From: Heterostelium multicystogenum
Taxonomy: Eukaryota; Evosea; Eumycetozoa; Acytosteliales; Acytosteliaceae
Direction: 5' to 3'
Length of the DNA: 64,000 bases
Assembly (NCBI GenBank): GCA_003667245.1
Contig: RCNN01000095.1
Span: 1-64,000 of the forward strand
Below are positions 31,047-42,127 of the stretch, piece by piece. Each line of letters opens with the position of its first letter. Positions within the stretch are counted from its first letter, which is position 1. The notes beneath the pieces were generated by a model that saw nothing but the letters and a program-made list of their open reading frames with translations, did not search any database and was not told where the DNA came from. The translations under genes were made by a program, and so were the position numbers.

Positions 31047-31631
31047 TCAATGTGATTGTGCAGCTTTGGAATGATCTATACCAAAAGCATCGGCATATCG
31101 TACTGTACCATTTGATCCTTTTAATGAATTCTCCTTGAGCTCCAAAGCCATGAAGGACTCGCCACTAAATGGTGCAGTCAGATGCTTAGTAAGTTCAGAT
31201 CTGAAGCCAAATTTTGGATAGTAAGATTCATGTCCAAGTACAATGACAGCTTCCACTCCCTGATCTTTTAACATGTCAAGTGATTTCCTGATCAACATCT
31301 TGCCAATGCCTTTCTTTTGATGTGACGGGTCAACTGAGATTGGAGCCAGTGCAACGGTTTTAACATTTCTTGTGCCATCATCAAGAGTAACCTCCATTTC
31401 ACTATACATTACATGACCTACCACCTTGGTGGTACCATTCTCCTCCAACAGTGCGACCAGTGACAAGATATCCTTCTTCTCTTTGCGCAGTTTGTCTATA
31501 ATAGGAGCAGTCTCTTCATCGTCCACAAAAGCAGCATTTGTCAGCTTAGTTATGGCATCATAATGAGTTTGATTTTCCTTTTCAATCGTTATGTTAGCAT
31601 TATCATTTTGAGAGTACTGCTGTCGTGACAT
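31047..31631 (-). CDS. GNAT-family N-acetyltransferase (YhbS-like)
   Basis: Uninterrupted frame of about 194 codons from MSRQQYSQNDNANITIEKEN; the upstream in-frame Met at 31685 is less likely, since it adds an unstructured leader. The acetyl-CoA site is visible as APISVDPSHQKKGIGKMLIR (motif Q/RxxGxG/A: QKKGIG), followed by AVIVLGHESYYPKFGFR, which is the typical YhbS-type motif B with YYPKFGF. Substrate is unknown. The protein is probably cytosolic as there is no leader. It lies head to tail with uridine kinase, 230 bp away. Confidence 0.85.
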   Translation of the reverse strand: MSRQQYSQNDNANITIEKENQTHYDAITKLTNAAFVDDEETAPIIDKLRKEKKDILSLVALLEENGTTKVVGHVMYSEMEVTLDDGTRNVKTVALAPISVDPSHQKKGIGKMLIRKSLDMLKDQGVEAVIVLGHESYYPKFGFRSELTKHLTAPFSGESFMALELKENSLKGSNGTVRYADAFGIDHSKAAQSH

Positions 31632-31861
31632 TCTTGTAATATATTTATGTACTTTTATTGAATAAATTTTGGTGAACTGGTGCAATTACACTTTGATCAT
31701 TAACATTTAAATTAATGACATTAAATTTATGAATGATAATTGCAAAGTTCGTTCTGACGGGTAATTTGTTTGGACAGTGTAATTGGAGAAAGTTGCAAGA
31801 ATGGGTATGTTTTTGTTTTTAATATAAATCATATATTTGTGTGTTGCAACAGACGACACCT

Positions 31862-32728
31862 TTAGTTCAAATGTTTACCATTGAGTTTTTTGGCGTCTTG
31901 TTCAACCAATTTTGAACGAATGTGTTGGACTATTAAATCGATGGCAACAACATTATCGGCACCTCTTGGGATAATGACATCGGCATACTTTTTAGTTGGA
32001 AGAATATATTCATCGAATGATGGTTTGACGAATTTCTCGTATTGGTACAATACACCCTCAAGACTTCTTCCACGCTCCGCAATGTCTCTCATGACTCTTC
32101 TGCTGAGACGAGTGTCTGAATCAGTGTCGACGAAAATCTTGATATCCATTTGATCTCTGATACCTTGTGAATATAATGAAAGAATACCTTCGAAAATGAT
32201 GACATCAATACCGTTGATTGCAACTGTTTCTTGTAGTCTAAATAGTAGATTTGGTTTTAATCAGCAAACGATTCGATCAATCGATCTCATTATATAATAT
32301 GTACCTTGTGTGTGTTTTAAAGCAATAGGTTGGAAATATGGAACTTGTTTCCAGATTTCAATTCTTTGATAGCACGTTGAGCATATTCCCAATCGAATGC
32401 ATCTGTATTATGCTAGTGTTAAAATACAATTGTTACAATAAGTTGATAGATTGTAGTAGTTACCTGGATGATCGAAATTATAGGAAGCAACCTTTTCAAG
32501 ATCTTCTTTACCCAATGGTTTATAAAATGAATCCAAACAAATAACAGCAACTCTTTGATTCTCCAATCTCTTTATAATTTCTTCGCATACAGTAGTCTAC
32601 ATGATCATCATAGATCAAACCATAGGGTCACAGTTAGTTTCTCTGATTGTCACAACTAATAAGAATTCCTTACATACCTTTCCACTTGCAGTACCACCGG
32701 CAATACAGATCATAAGCATTTCTTTCAT
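31862..32728 (-). CDS. uridine-cytidine kinase
   Basis: Pyrimidine salvage enzyme that phosphorylates uridine or cytidine. Four exons are readable. Exon 1 has [14 protein letters not shown] split by an intron inside the Walker A loop (GTASGK then TTVCEE). Exon 2 has [13 protein letters not shown] and ends SYNFDHP. Exon 3 has [18 protein letters not shown] and the substrate motif [10 protein letters not shown]. Exon 4 has [76 protein letters not shown] and [10 protein letters not shown]. These match UCK1/UCK2 in order and spacing. A surplus base in the AAA at 32333-32335 breaks the frame at KFHI-PTYC. No fused uracil phosphoribosyltransferase domain is present. Confidence 0.9.
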
Positions 32729-33433
32729 ATTTCTCTATACTTCTTTCAAACTGACCAACAACTAATATTTGTTACAGAAAATAAAATGGATGTTTTGAAT
32801 TAATGACTTATCTATTTAATGTATCGTCGAACTTATTTAAATAGTTATTTATTAATTTATTATTATGTTATAATGTTGATGTTAGTGATGCTAATAAATA
32901 ATGATATATATATATATATAATAAGTTTTAATCAAAAATATGATTTTGATAGTCTATCAAATCATAAACTAACTAACAGTGCATCCAACCAACAAGCTAA
33001 CTAATAACAATAATAAATAACAACAAACAAGCAAACAAACTAACTAATGAAACAATAGCATATACCTGTTACCACTAGATTATTATCGAACAAACTTTGG
33101 AGAAATTAAATTGAATTGTTAATTGTGTGTTGAATTGAATAGAATTGCCGGATCTTAATCTTATTGGAGTATGGGGTAATGCTACAACACTAACTAAAAT
33201 CAAGTAAAAATTATATATTTTAGAATAATTAATGTGTGAAAAAAAACGAAATCGCAACTTGAACAGACAATCATATTCGCAAGTGTCACTTTTCTTGATA
33301 CTACTAAGAAAACATTTACCTTAGTATTATCAATATTATTATTTATTATTGTTTTTTTGTTGTTATTATTATTGTTATTAATGTTATGTTTTTGTTGTTG
33401 TTGTTATTGTTGTTGTCATATTTGTTTGTTGAT
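32729..33433. other. intergenic, AT-rich
   Basis: Between the uridine kinase start and the end of the TPT gene. Contains a TA run near 32905-32922 and GTT-rich DNA near 33390. No gene seen. Confidence 0.6.
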
Positions 33434-34951
33434 TCAATTTATAATACTATTTTTATTGATATTATGATGATCGATAATCAAATCACCATCTTCAATATCT
33501 TCACTATCATCAATACTGAATTTTGATGGATGTTGTAGTTGGTGATGTTGTCCTCTGTTTATCAGTGGTGATTTATCTCTATCTTCTGATAGATTGCTAT
33601 CGTTGTTACTGATATCTTTTGTATTGGATGTTGATTTTTTAGCTGATTTTGCTTTGTTTAATATCTTTAAACAAATGTTGGAATCACGCTGTTCATGTTG
33701 AATTGGCAGATATTGCTCCTGTTGTTGTTGTAGTTTTTGTTGATTTTTCCTGTATTTGAGTGCATTATAAATAAAGAATCCTAAGAGTGTCAGTACCATT
33801 CCTATGTAATTTATGGGCAGGAATGGTGTCACTGTTGGGAAGATGAGTGAACTGATGATGATGAGCACGACTACTTTGGCATTACCAACGATGGCATAGT
33901 AGAGTGCCGAGGTGTACTGTACAATATAAAAGTGAGAGAGGTTGTAGAAGAATGCTGCAATTGCCAGTCCTACAACAATGATACTTGGAACCAATGGATC
34001 TTTGGGTGGATCCTTTATAAATGTAGGCAGTTCGAAGATGCAGAATAGAGGGATAATGGAGAGTGCCGAAGGCAGTGAGGTAACCGTCAGAATGGTGATG
34101 GTATTGAGGGAGCGATCTTTGAGCAATGATGCGATAATAATCGTCTGAAGTGCAGCAAACACAGTAGACGACAGCGAATACATGAATCCATTACGATCAA
34201 AGTCGGGATTGTGGACAACAGCCAATGCTGCACCCAGCACAATTACAGCAGTGGAAAGTAAAGATGCTACACTGTACTTTTCTCTATACCAAACCATGCA
34301 GATAAGCACCACAAAAAACCGGTCCAGTTGCCTTGATAATCTGGTTCAGTGAGATAGACATGGTGACAATGCTAATATTCTCGAGTACATAAGTTGCCGC
34401 CTGGAATAGTGCTGCACTGAGTAAAGTCCACTTTCTACGCATCAGCGCTTCCTTCGGAGGCAGTGAAGACATCCTGAAAACAAATATAAAACGAGGCAGC
34501 CAATAAAAGTAGCAGTCGTACCGGTCAGAATAATGAAAATTGGAAACTTAAAGTCGATTTGCACCAAGTATTTGTTTGCTAGTTGTAATCCCATATTCAA
34601 AGCAATCCAGACAATAACCCAAATCGTCGACTTTATCATAATGGTTTTTGAACTTTCTTGGACTAAATTAACATCTATTTCTTCTGTCAAATCTTCATCG
34701 TCATCGTCGTCATCATCATCGTCATCATCATCTTCGTCGTATCCATCTTGTCGAACTACTACATGATTCTGACTAAATATACCACTACCAATGTCATTAT
34801 TGCTAAGAATAGGTTCATTATCCTTTACTACATTATCTTCAAAGTTATTAATATTATCTTGATTTAGACTACTACAGCTACCACTATCATCATTTGCAGA
34901 ATCCATATTGTTACTATAGTTGTTATGATTATTTATATTTTCAAAAGACAT
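33434..34951 (-). CDS. nucleotide-sugar/triose-phosphate translocator-family protein (TPT/DUF250)
   Basis: Multi-pass Golgi/ER-type transporter. The N-terminus is an Asn/Ser-rich cytosolic segment with a run of about 14 aspartates (near 34695-34735). Helices follow: WVIVWIALNMGLQLANKYLV, FPIFIILTGTTATFIGCLVL, then WTLLSAALFQAATYVLENIS, SLNQIIKATGPVF (the TPT-like KATxP motif), SVASLLSTAVIVLGAALAVV, FMYSLSSTVFAALQTIII, then FFYNLSHFYIVQYTSALYYA and VGNAKVVVLIIISSLIF with INYIGMVLTLLGFFIYN. The KATGP and VGNAK blocks mark the drug/metabolite superfamily TPT branch. A Gln-rich, Ser/Lys cytosolic tail ends the protein. One missing base (near 34480) and one surplus T (near 34307) break the frame. 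The substrate cannot be inferred. Confidence 0.82.
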
Positions 34952-35544
34952 TGGGTTACACTACATAGTTGGTTGTTGGGTTTGACTGTTTGTATACATT
35001 AACTACTTTGATTTAATAAAGATATGATATGAAATCAATCAACCACATTAGTCATAATAAAAATGAAAAATTAAAAATATCTTTCAATAAAATCCAATCT
35101 CTTTTTGGTTTGTGGTATTGAAAGTGTTAATTTCACAACTTGAAGTTTGTCTTAACCAATTATCAAATACAATGATCTGAATCATTTTTTGACCAAAGTA
35201 ATGATTCAACACAGCTACTTTTACTTGAAGATTATACTTTAAGGAGAAAATATCATGTTATTTAAGTTTTAAAGATTTGGATTGAGTTACAAAATAATAT
35301 TACAAGAAAAGTACCCTTCCTTTGGAAAATTTTGTTCATATTCATGAGATCTTTGATAATTTAATCAAGTCATAAATAATCCCATATTTAGAAAGGAATA
35401 GTACTTATAAGAAACCCATCCTAAGAAAGTCTTTTGGTGTCCACATCTCCATTGCGAAAGAAATGGAAAGGAAAATAATTGTTTGGGAAAATTAGCAGGA
35501 AAAACCATTTAAAAAGAAGTCAAACATAAAGAGAGAATTTGACA
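34952..35544. other. intergenic, AT-rich
   Basis: Divergent spacer before the accessory-looking island. Nothing recognised. Confidence 0.5.
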
Positions 35545-38004
35545 ATAGATCACTCTTATTGTGGTAAATATAGCGGATGTAAGCTTGAACATACTTTTGT
35601 TGATTTTAGAGATGCCTCGAAATTCTGTCCACACACTGGTTGTTATCAATGGTTTTCCTCTGAGAGACTCGAAAGACACCAAAATGAAGCGCATCCAAAA
35701 ATGTAGCAGTAACAATTCCGACTGGATTTGTGATTATGTCAAGTGTAAAGCATATAAAGGATCAGTGTTTTGACGAAAGTAAGTATTACTAAGTCACTAG
35801 TTATCTGAATTCTTACTCACTTTAATTTTAAAGGAACCCAAGTTCTTCCAGAAGTATGAGCACTGCTAAAAGAGAAATTAGGTTTGACCAATCAATCTAT
35901 AAAAATATTAACAAAGGAGTTAAAATACACCCACAAGGCTTATTCAGTCCCCAATTTAGAGAAAACAATCAAGAAAGACACTGATGAATTTATGGAAACA
36001 TACTCTTTACAATCTATTGTTGACGAAGATAGTGATGGTGAAGTCAAAGGCTTTAGGGTCAGTGTTAAAAAAGTTTTGAAAGATCTTTTGAGCGACAATA
36101 AAAGCCATCCTGTAAGTAACATAATAGTAATAGAGATTAAATATTTCTATTCTTAACTTACCTCCAGATAAAGAAAAAGATTACAATCAAAACAGTAATA
36201 GATGGATGCACGATCACAAGGAATAGGTGTATCGTCACTGGATCAATGGAGATACTAGATAACAGAATATCTATTAGTGAGATGGGTTCGCACTACAATA
36301 ATATTCCATTTTTTATTATAAATTGCTCCGGGGATAAACAAAGTCTTGTTAAATATGTGCATGAAAGTCTGAAAGAACTAAATGAAATACAAAAGATAGG
36401 AGAGGTAATTTAATTAACAAGATTGAGAAAAAAGTAATAGTTAGCTAATCCGATATCTATAAGGTTAAGATTCATGGTAAAACTTACCAAGTCGAAATAC
36501 TGCTGGTTCTTGATTTAAAATGCTTTGCTGCCTTTTTTGGTTTAAAGGCATTTTATAGTCCCAATTCTAATTTCAAATGTGGATATTGTAAGGTCGATCT
36601 CAATCAAATCAACAATATAAAAGACTACAAAGTTTGGGAGATGGAGCCAGCAAGCGAATATCTAAAAGATAATTCAAAAGTCCCTTTGGGCTGGGAGATA
36701 GACAAAATATTTGTCGTTCCTTGCTGTTTACATTTATGGATAGACACCACCACACAGGTGATCAAAAATACCTTGAAGCTCCTATACATAAGTGAAGAAA
36801 AGAGATCGTTAGATTTGGTGGAAAAAGAAATCAAGAGAATCAAGAGAGATATGGAATCTACCAAGAAGAATAAAGGTGAAGCTTTTGCCACGGTAATAAA
36901 AAGATGCACCAAGATCCTGTAAAAGATCCAGGTTAGCTTTGGAAATCTGTTAGAAAAGGCCAAGTCTGGTAGTTTGAACTTTGATTTACCAAAGAATTGG
37001 AAGAAAGAGATGACCAATTTACTTTCAAACTGCGTTCCTCCTAAATGCAAAGAACCAACTCTTCAACAAGTACAAGCATTCTTGAATATGATTAAGATTA
37101 TTATAGTCAACTATGAGGGCGTGAAGGACCTCGTAGAGCTCAACAAGACAACACAAAAGCAGCTTCAGTTTGAGAGTATCAGTGATCAATTTTCAAAGAT
37201 TACAATGGGAGGGTTTGATGAACCAAATGAAGAATTAGCAACAAAACTGGAGGAGTTGGAAAGTCAGGAGAAGAGCATTAAACAAAGGATCAAAGCAAAC
37301 CAGAAACACCAAGAATTATGAAAATCACTTAATTACCATTTTAAAAGATATCTTTGAAATCCAATCACAGGAACCATATGAAGCATTGGAGAACGGATTC
37401 AATCTAAACAAAAGCTTGATTATTAATCTTTTGTTTGGGGAGAAGAGAAAGCAGTTCTTTAGTCTTATTACTGATTCGATTAACAGTGATTACAAACAAG
37501 TTTTGGCGAAAAAGAAAGTACAGAAGAACAAAATTAATTAAAAGCAGAAAGACTCCAAACTGTGAAAAAGGTATGTATTACACTGTAAAATTTATGAGTC
37601 ATACTAATATTTTCTGTTTCTATTAATAGATAAAGAGTGTTTGGGATCAATTCTCCTACATATTGGCATTAACACAAACAGAGTATAAACAAAAAGATTT
37701 TAGAAAGAGAGTGAGAATATTTGGAAAGAACTATACAACTCTTTTCTCAAAGATTGCCAATGTAACAACATACCTACATATGCTTATTTACCACATGGAA
37801 ACCTATATCGAGAAATATGGATGTATAAAGAAGCTTGATAATTATGGTCTAGAATCGAGACAGAAGTTTATAAAGGATTTTCGAAAATCAAACAAACGAT
37901 TTAAAAGTGAAGACTTATTAATATCTATCTTTATATATTTAAATAAGAGAGCATCACAAAAGAAAAAGGAATCAAAAAAAACTAGTTTGATAATGAAAAG
38001 CTAA
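35545..38004 (+). CDS. C2H2 zinc-finger protein resembling transposon-associated proteins
   Basis: Multi-exon gene with unresolved 5' end. The start region encodes SYCGKYSGCKLEH, then a good C2H2 finger FCPHTGCYQWFSSERLERHQ ending NEAH, then WICDYVKCKAYKG. After introns (about 35777-35834, 36111-36168, 36405-36463) the central part has IDGCTITRNRCIVTGSME, HYNNIPFFIINCSGDKQSL and QVEILLVLDLKCFAAFFGLK, followed by CGYCKVD and FVVPCCLHLWIDTTTQVI. The C-terminal exon has FGKNYTTLFSKIANVTTYLH, LIYHMETYIEKYGCIKKLD and GLESRQKFIKDFRK. From general familiarity, the order D.K.L...GL / C.YCK / VP..LH / TPYLH..VYH / KYG resembles uncharacterised proteins carried by repetitive elements in cnidarians and other eukaryotes. 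No terminal repeats were found. A domesticated or decaying element gene is inferred. Confidence 0.5.
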
Positions 38005-38642
38005 ATTTCCATACATAAAGCTATACAAAGACACCAATCCACTTATAACAACAACTTCTGTACCAACTACATCCACCAAAAATAGAAAAAAAATTTATTA
38101 TCTTAGTAAAGAATCTAACTATAAACGTAAGCTTGAAAATAATGATGATAATTGCAGAAGAAAAAAAAGAACTAAATAAAAAATACACTTCAAACCTTGT
38201 AAAAAAATATATCTTTATCAACATACTTTTATTAATATTGAGCTATTTATAATTCTGGTGCTTTTACTCCCCAATTAACCCAACAAGAAAATATCAATTC
38301 TCTACCTTTCACTTCAAATTCCTTCAACATACATTTTACTAATATTAACAATGAAATTTATTTTAAAGATTCTTATTTTGGTTGGTAGAATGATCATATA
38401 AATCTGGTATATGAAATATGCTAACAAAGAACAAATGATTTTAAAAATATTAATTTTTATAACAATAATACAATAAATATATCCTAATTATTTTTTTTAA
38501 GTTAAATTATATTCCTCTCATTTCAATTATTCAAAAACTTTAAAGAATTTTTATTGTATTTTTTAATTTAGATACTTCATTTGGTACAAATACACCTTAT
38601 ATCAATCATTTCAGCCACAGTAACTAAAAAAAAAGTCCTCAA
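38005..38642. other. intergenic, AT-rich
   Basis: A/T-rich spacer after the zinc-finger gene. I looked for inverted termini matching the 35.5 kb side and saw none by eye. Confidence 0.5.
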
Positions 38643-39729
38643 ATGTCCATTCGTAAGTTTTCTTGGTCTCAACGAATTCAACAACTTAGTGAAGTAAGTA
38701 CAAAATTTTGAATAAAAAGATTCCTATTTTAATTTATAATCATAGACAAATATAAATTCTCACCGCACAGAGGTTGATGATGAGAGTGACCGATATGAAC
38801 TTCCTCCATACATTGTTGATGAGAATGTAGATATAAATTACTATCTAAATAGATTCAAGAAAAACATTCTTGGAGATCTGAAGAATAAACTGGCCTATGT
38901 TAATGGTACAGTCTTCATCTATGAATTGGCTGTCTCTGAAGAACATGAATTACTTGCTGATTGGTTCTCGCGATGGATCGCAAAGACTCCTTTAGAACCA
39001 CACATATTAGGAACTTCAGGAATGGATCTCACAGTTGCACCAAAACATTGTAAGAAGCGCCGATAGATCTCTCCGCCCCCGAAGTCGACCAAATCCTGTT
39101 CAAGATCCACTATTGCCTGCAAATTTAAATAATTCTCCATTTCCTACAATGGTTTTTGAAGTTGGAGTCACACAATCTCTTCAATCTCTTCACAATAAGG
39201 CATTGGATTATTTATCTCCAACCACAGATATTCAAATTGTATTGTGTATATCACTATGGCCAAGACATAGAGCCCCAGGCAATTTCCAGATGGTAGCACT
39301 TCTTTACATTCGAGCACAATCAGTAACACTTCCTAGTATTGTTGTATCATTTGGAACCAAACCAATTCATTATTCAGCAAGAAATATAATTCGAGAATGG
39401 TTTCTCACACAATTCACTTCTGGTCAACCAGTACCGGGATTGACATTTCCTCTTCCTGATACATTTCCAGGTCTAGATTTTCCTATCGAAGGATATGTAA
39501 CAGGTTGTCTGCCTCCAATAGACGATGCTCCATTACCTGTATACATTCTTCAGGTAAGTTAACATTAATTCTAATGTATCAAACTAATCATTAATTATAA
39601 TTAGATTCCTTCTTTCATTTATTCAATGGAGTTCCAGGAGGTATCCCTGTTAATGTCCCACCTATCCCTGTCAATATTCCTTTGAATTTATTGGAAATTA
39701 GACAAGTATTGGGTGGAATTAGTTTTTAA
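38643..39729 (+). CDS. restriction-endonuclease-like (Uma2/PD-(D/E)XK-like) protein
   Basis: Three exons: a short exon 1 (MSIRKFSWSQRIQQLSE), a GTAAGT intron, a long exon 2, and exon 3 from about 39603. The N-terminal half has INYYLNRFKKNILGD and HELLADWFSRWIAKTP. The core has PFPTMVFEVGVTQSLQSLHN then KALDYLSPTTDIQIVLCISL, reminiscent of the strand-helix E-x-V core of Uma2-like nucleases, and MVALLYIRAQSVTLPSIVVS followed by FGTKPIH. The C-terminus is Pro/Gly-rich (GVPGGIPVNVPPIP). A conserved acidic/Lys catalytic triad cannot be confirmed by eye. Similar proteins are known as expanded families in some fungi and amoebae. A surplus base near 39048 and a missing one near 39628 break the frame. 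Confidence 0.45.
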
Positions 39730-40025
39730 ATTTTATGATCATTCCATTTTTTCCAAAAAATCTTATACCCTTTAGCAAAATACTTATATAAAAATGGTAA
39801 AAATGGATGTAAATGAGTGGGTGTTTTTGAATAAGATAATCAATTATCTGTCTCCCTCATTTAATCATATAAAGAAACCATAGTAGCTGCAAACATAACC
39901 AAATCAACTTAATTATCTCTATTCTTTCTCAATTACCTATAACAACAAAAAAAACAATAATATTAATTTAGTATATAAAAGTAGTTGTAATAGTTTCCAA
40001 ACTTAAATAATACTATTTACTAGAG

Positions 40026-41757
40026 ATGAATCCAATTAACGATCGTAAATCCGACTATTGGAAGTACCTCAAGATGAGACAAGGTGAGTCCGATCTCTTC
40101 AAGATTACCGCTTCCGATAAGAGATACATCTGGTTCAACCCTGATCCAAAGGAGCGTGACACCTCCGACTGTGGTCAAATAATCCTTGAGACTGGTGACT
40201 CCTTTGTCTTCAAGACTCCATCTGGTGAGAAGTATTCCGTCAAGAAGGACGACGCCAACCAACCTAATCCAGTCAATTTTGACGGTGTTGAGGATATGTC
40301 TGAAATGTCCTACCTCAACGAGCCAGCTGTCTTCCAAGATCAAGACTTGGAGGCTTTGAGAAACAAAATGTCAGAGTTGCAATCCACCATTGCCAAGCTC
40401 GAAAAGGAAAAGTCTGCCCTCGAAGGTGAAGTTGCTCGTGTCCAAGGAGAATTGGAAGCTCAGCAACTCGTTACGGCCAACCTTGAAAAGTCTAAGAAGA
40501 AAACCGAGGCAGAGCTCGAAGATACCACCATCTACCGTCAAAAAAAGAAGTTGGAGAGCGACATCATCGACTTGAAGACTCAACTTAACACTGAAGCCAA
40601 GGCTCGTTCCAAGGCTGAGAAGGCCAAGAAGAAGTTAGAGCAAATCATTCATGAGATGAGAGCTAAAGAAGAAGGTACATGTATATTCGTCGAAGACCTT
40701 CCAAAGAGAGATTGGGCTGAGGTTGACGAATTGAGAACTCTATTGGACACTGAACGTTCCGTTTTGAACGCGTGTGAAAAGAGGAACAAATCTTTGTTGG
40801 GCGAGATTGAAGAAATCATGGAACAATGGGAAGAGTCTATGCTTGCCAAAGACAAGCTTAACAAGGCCAAGAGATTACTTGAAGTAGAATTAATAGAGAT
40901 CAAAGCTTCCCTCGAAGAAGAAGAAGAGGCCCGTGAAGAGCTGGAAGACATCATTCTTCGTAAGGATCTCGAAGTCGAAGAGTTCAAAAAGAAGTACGAG
41001 GCTGAGCTCGAGACCGCCACTCAAGCTGAAGAGGCCCGTAAGAAGTTGACCGAAGAACTCGAAGTCATCAAGAAGGCTCTCGATCGAGAGAAGAAGGCCC
41101 GTAATGATGCTGAGGTCAAGAACAGAAACCGTGCCGAAAAAGAAGAAGTCTGACAAGGACTTGCGTACTGCCAAAGATAAGCTTAGCGATGAGGCAGCCA
41201 CCAATACCCAAAGATTTTCCTGAGCTAGTCGACTACACCTAAGAAGCCAAATCCGAAGCCTAGAATGATCGTTGTCTCCAAGAATTTGACCTTGAGGAAG
41301 CCAGTCGTAGCTTGCAAAGGAAATCGATGCAAAGGAGCTCATCGAAGTTAAGGGAAGTCTCAAAGAAGAAACCATAGCAATGCTGACCGTTCCCGTAAGA
41401 GACTCGACAGCGAGAATGATGCTTTGACTGCCCAAGTTGACGCCGAGCAAAAGGCTTTGAAGGACTTCAAGAAGGTCGAAGCTGAACTCTAGGAGATCAA
41501 GAAGTACGGTGAAGTTGAGAAGACCGTGACCAGAGAGACAATCTCCGCTGAGAAGCTCGATTCCGATTTGCGTAAATCCAAGAAGGTCAGCCGACGAACA
41601 ACGCCCGTCTCTCTCAACCGAAATCCGTAAGTTGCAATCCGACATTGTCTTGCTCAAGGACTCCATTGAGAAGACCAAGAGAGAGTTAGAAGCCGAGTCA
41701 TGATTCAAGCGAGACATGCAACGTCGTATGGCTGAGTTCTTCAACAATTACAAATAA
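40026..41757 (+). pseudogene. motorless myosin II heavy chain relic (mhcA-derived)
   Basis: Residues 1-103 match the N-terminal SH3-like part of Dictyostelium myosin II heavy chain (MNPINDRKSDYWKYLK, DKRYIWFNPDPKERD, KKDDANQ, FDGVEDMSEMSYLNEPAVF). Where the motor domain should follow (about codon 104, base 40335) the frame passes directly into tail coiled coil (DLEALRNKMSELQSTIAKLE and on), with no P-loop, switch, converter or IQ motif. The first 375 codons are open. Beyond 41153 the tail is still readable (AEKLDSDLRKSKK, MQRRMAEFFNNYK) but has a frame break plus in-frame stops within the coiled coil: TAA and TAG in the 41240-41265 block, TAG near 41491, TGA near 41701. Codon usage is GC-rich and highly biased, like a highly expressed parent. 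I call it a pseudogene of a partial duplication; the open 375-codon part could still make protein. Confidence 0.75.
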
Positions 41758-41760
41758 ACA

Positions 41761-42127
41761 AATACAATCAATTTTCAATCTGATCCTTGCTCGATCAATA
41801 AATAACAGTTTCCCAGTGTTTAAATTATTTTATTGTTATCCGAGTTTTCTTATTAATTAAATAAATAATTTTAGTGCAGAAGATTCCTATTAAAAGAAAA
41901 TATTCTAAGAAAAACAAAAATCACAAAAACAGCGCTTTCATCAATCTATTTTGCAGTTGCAGCACATTGCCTGTGAGTACAGTTACAAATAAAACTCATA
42001 ATACAAAGCTGAAAGATATTGTAAATAGTAGTTATTGTCAACCGAGGAATATGTTATCTCTTAGTTATACGGATAGAATAAGCTTATCTTAACATATTTA
42101 AATTTCAGTGACAGATACGATACCCAA
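41761..42127. other. spacer between the myosin relic and the H3-mimic gene
   Basis: Contains a 72-codon Lys/Asn/Ser frame (41874-42092) that could be a 5' leader exon of the next gene but has no recognisable similarity. Confidence 0.4.

Noticed and set aside
34533..34766. Plus-strand poly-Ser frame
   Set aside because: Shadow of the aspartate run in the TPT transporter.
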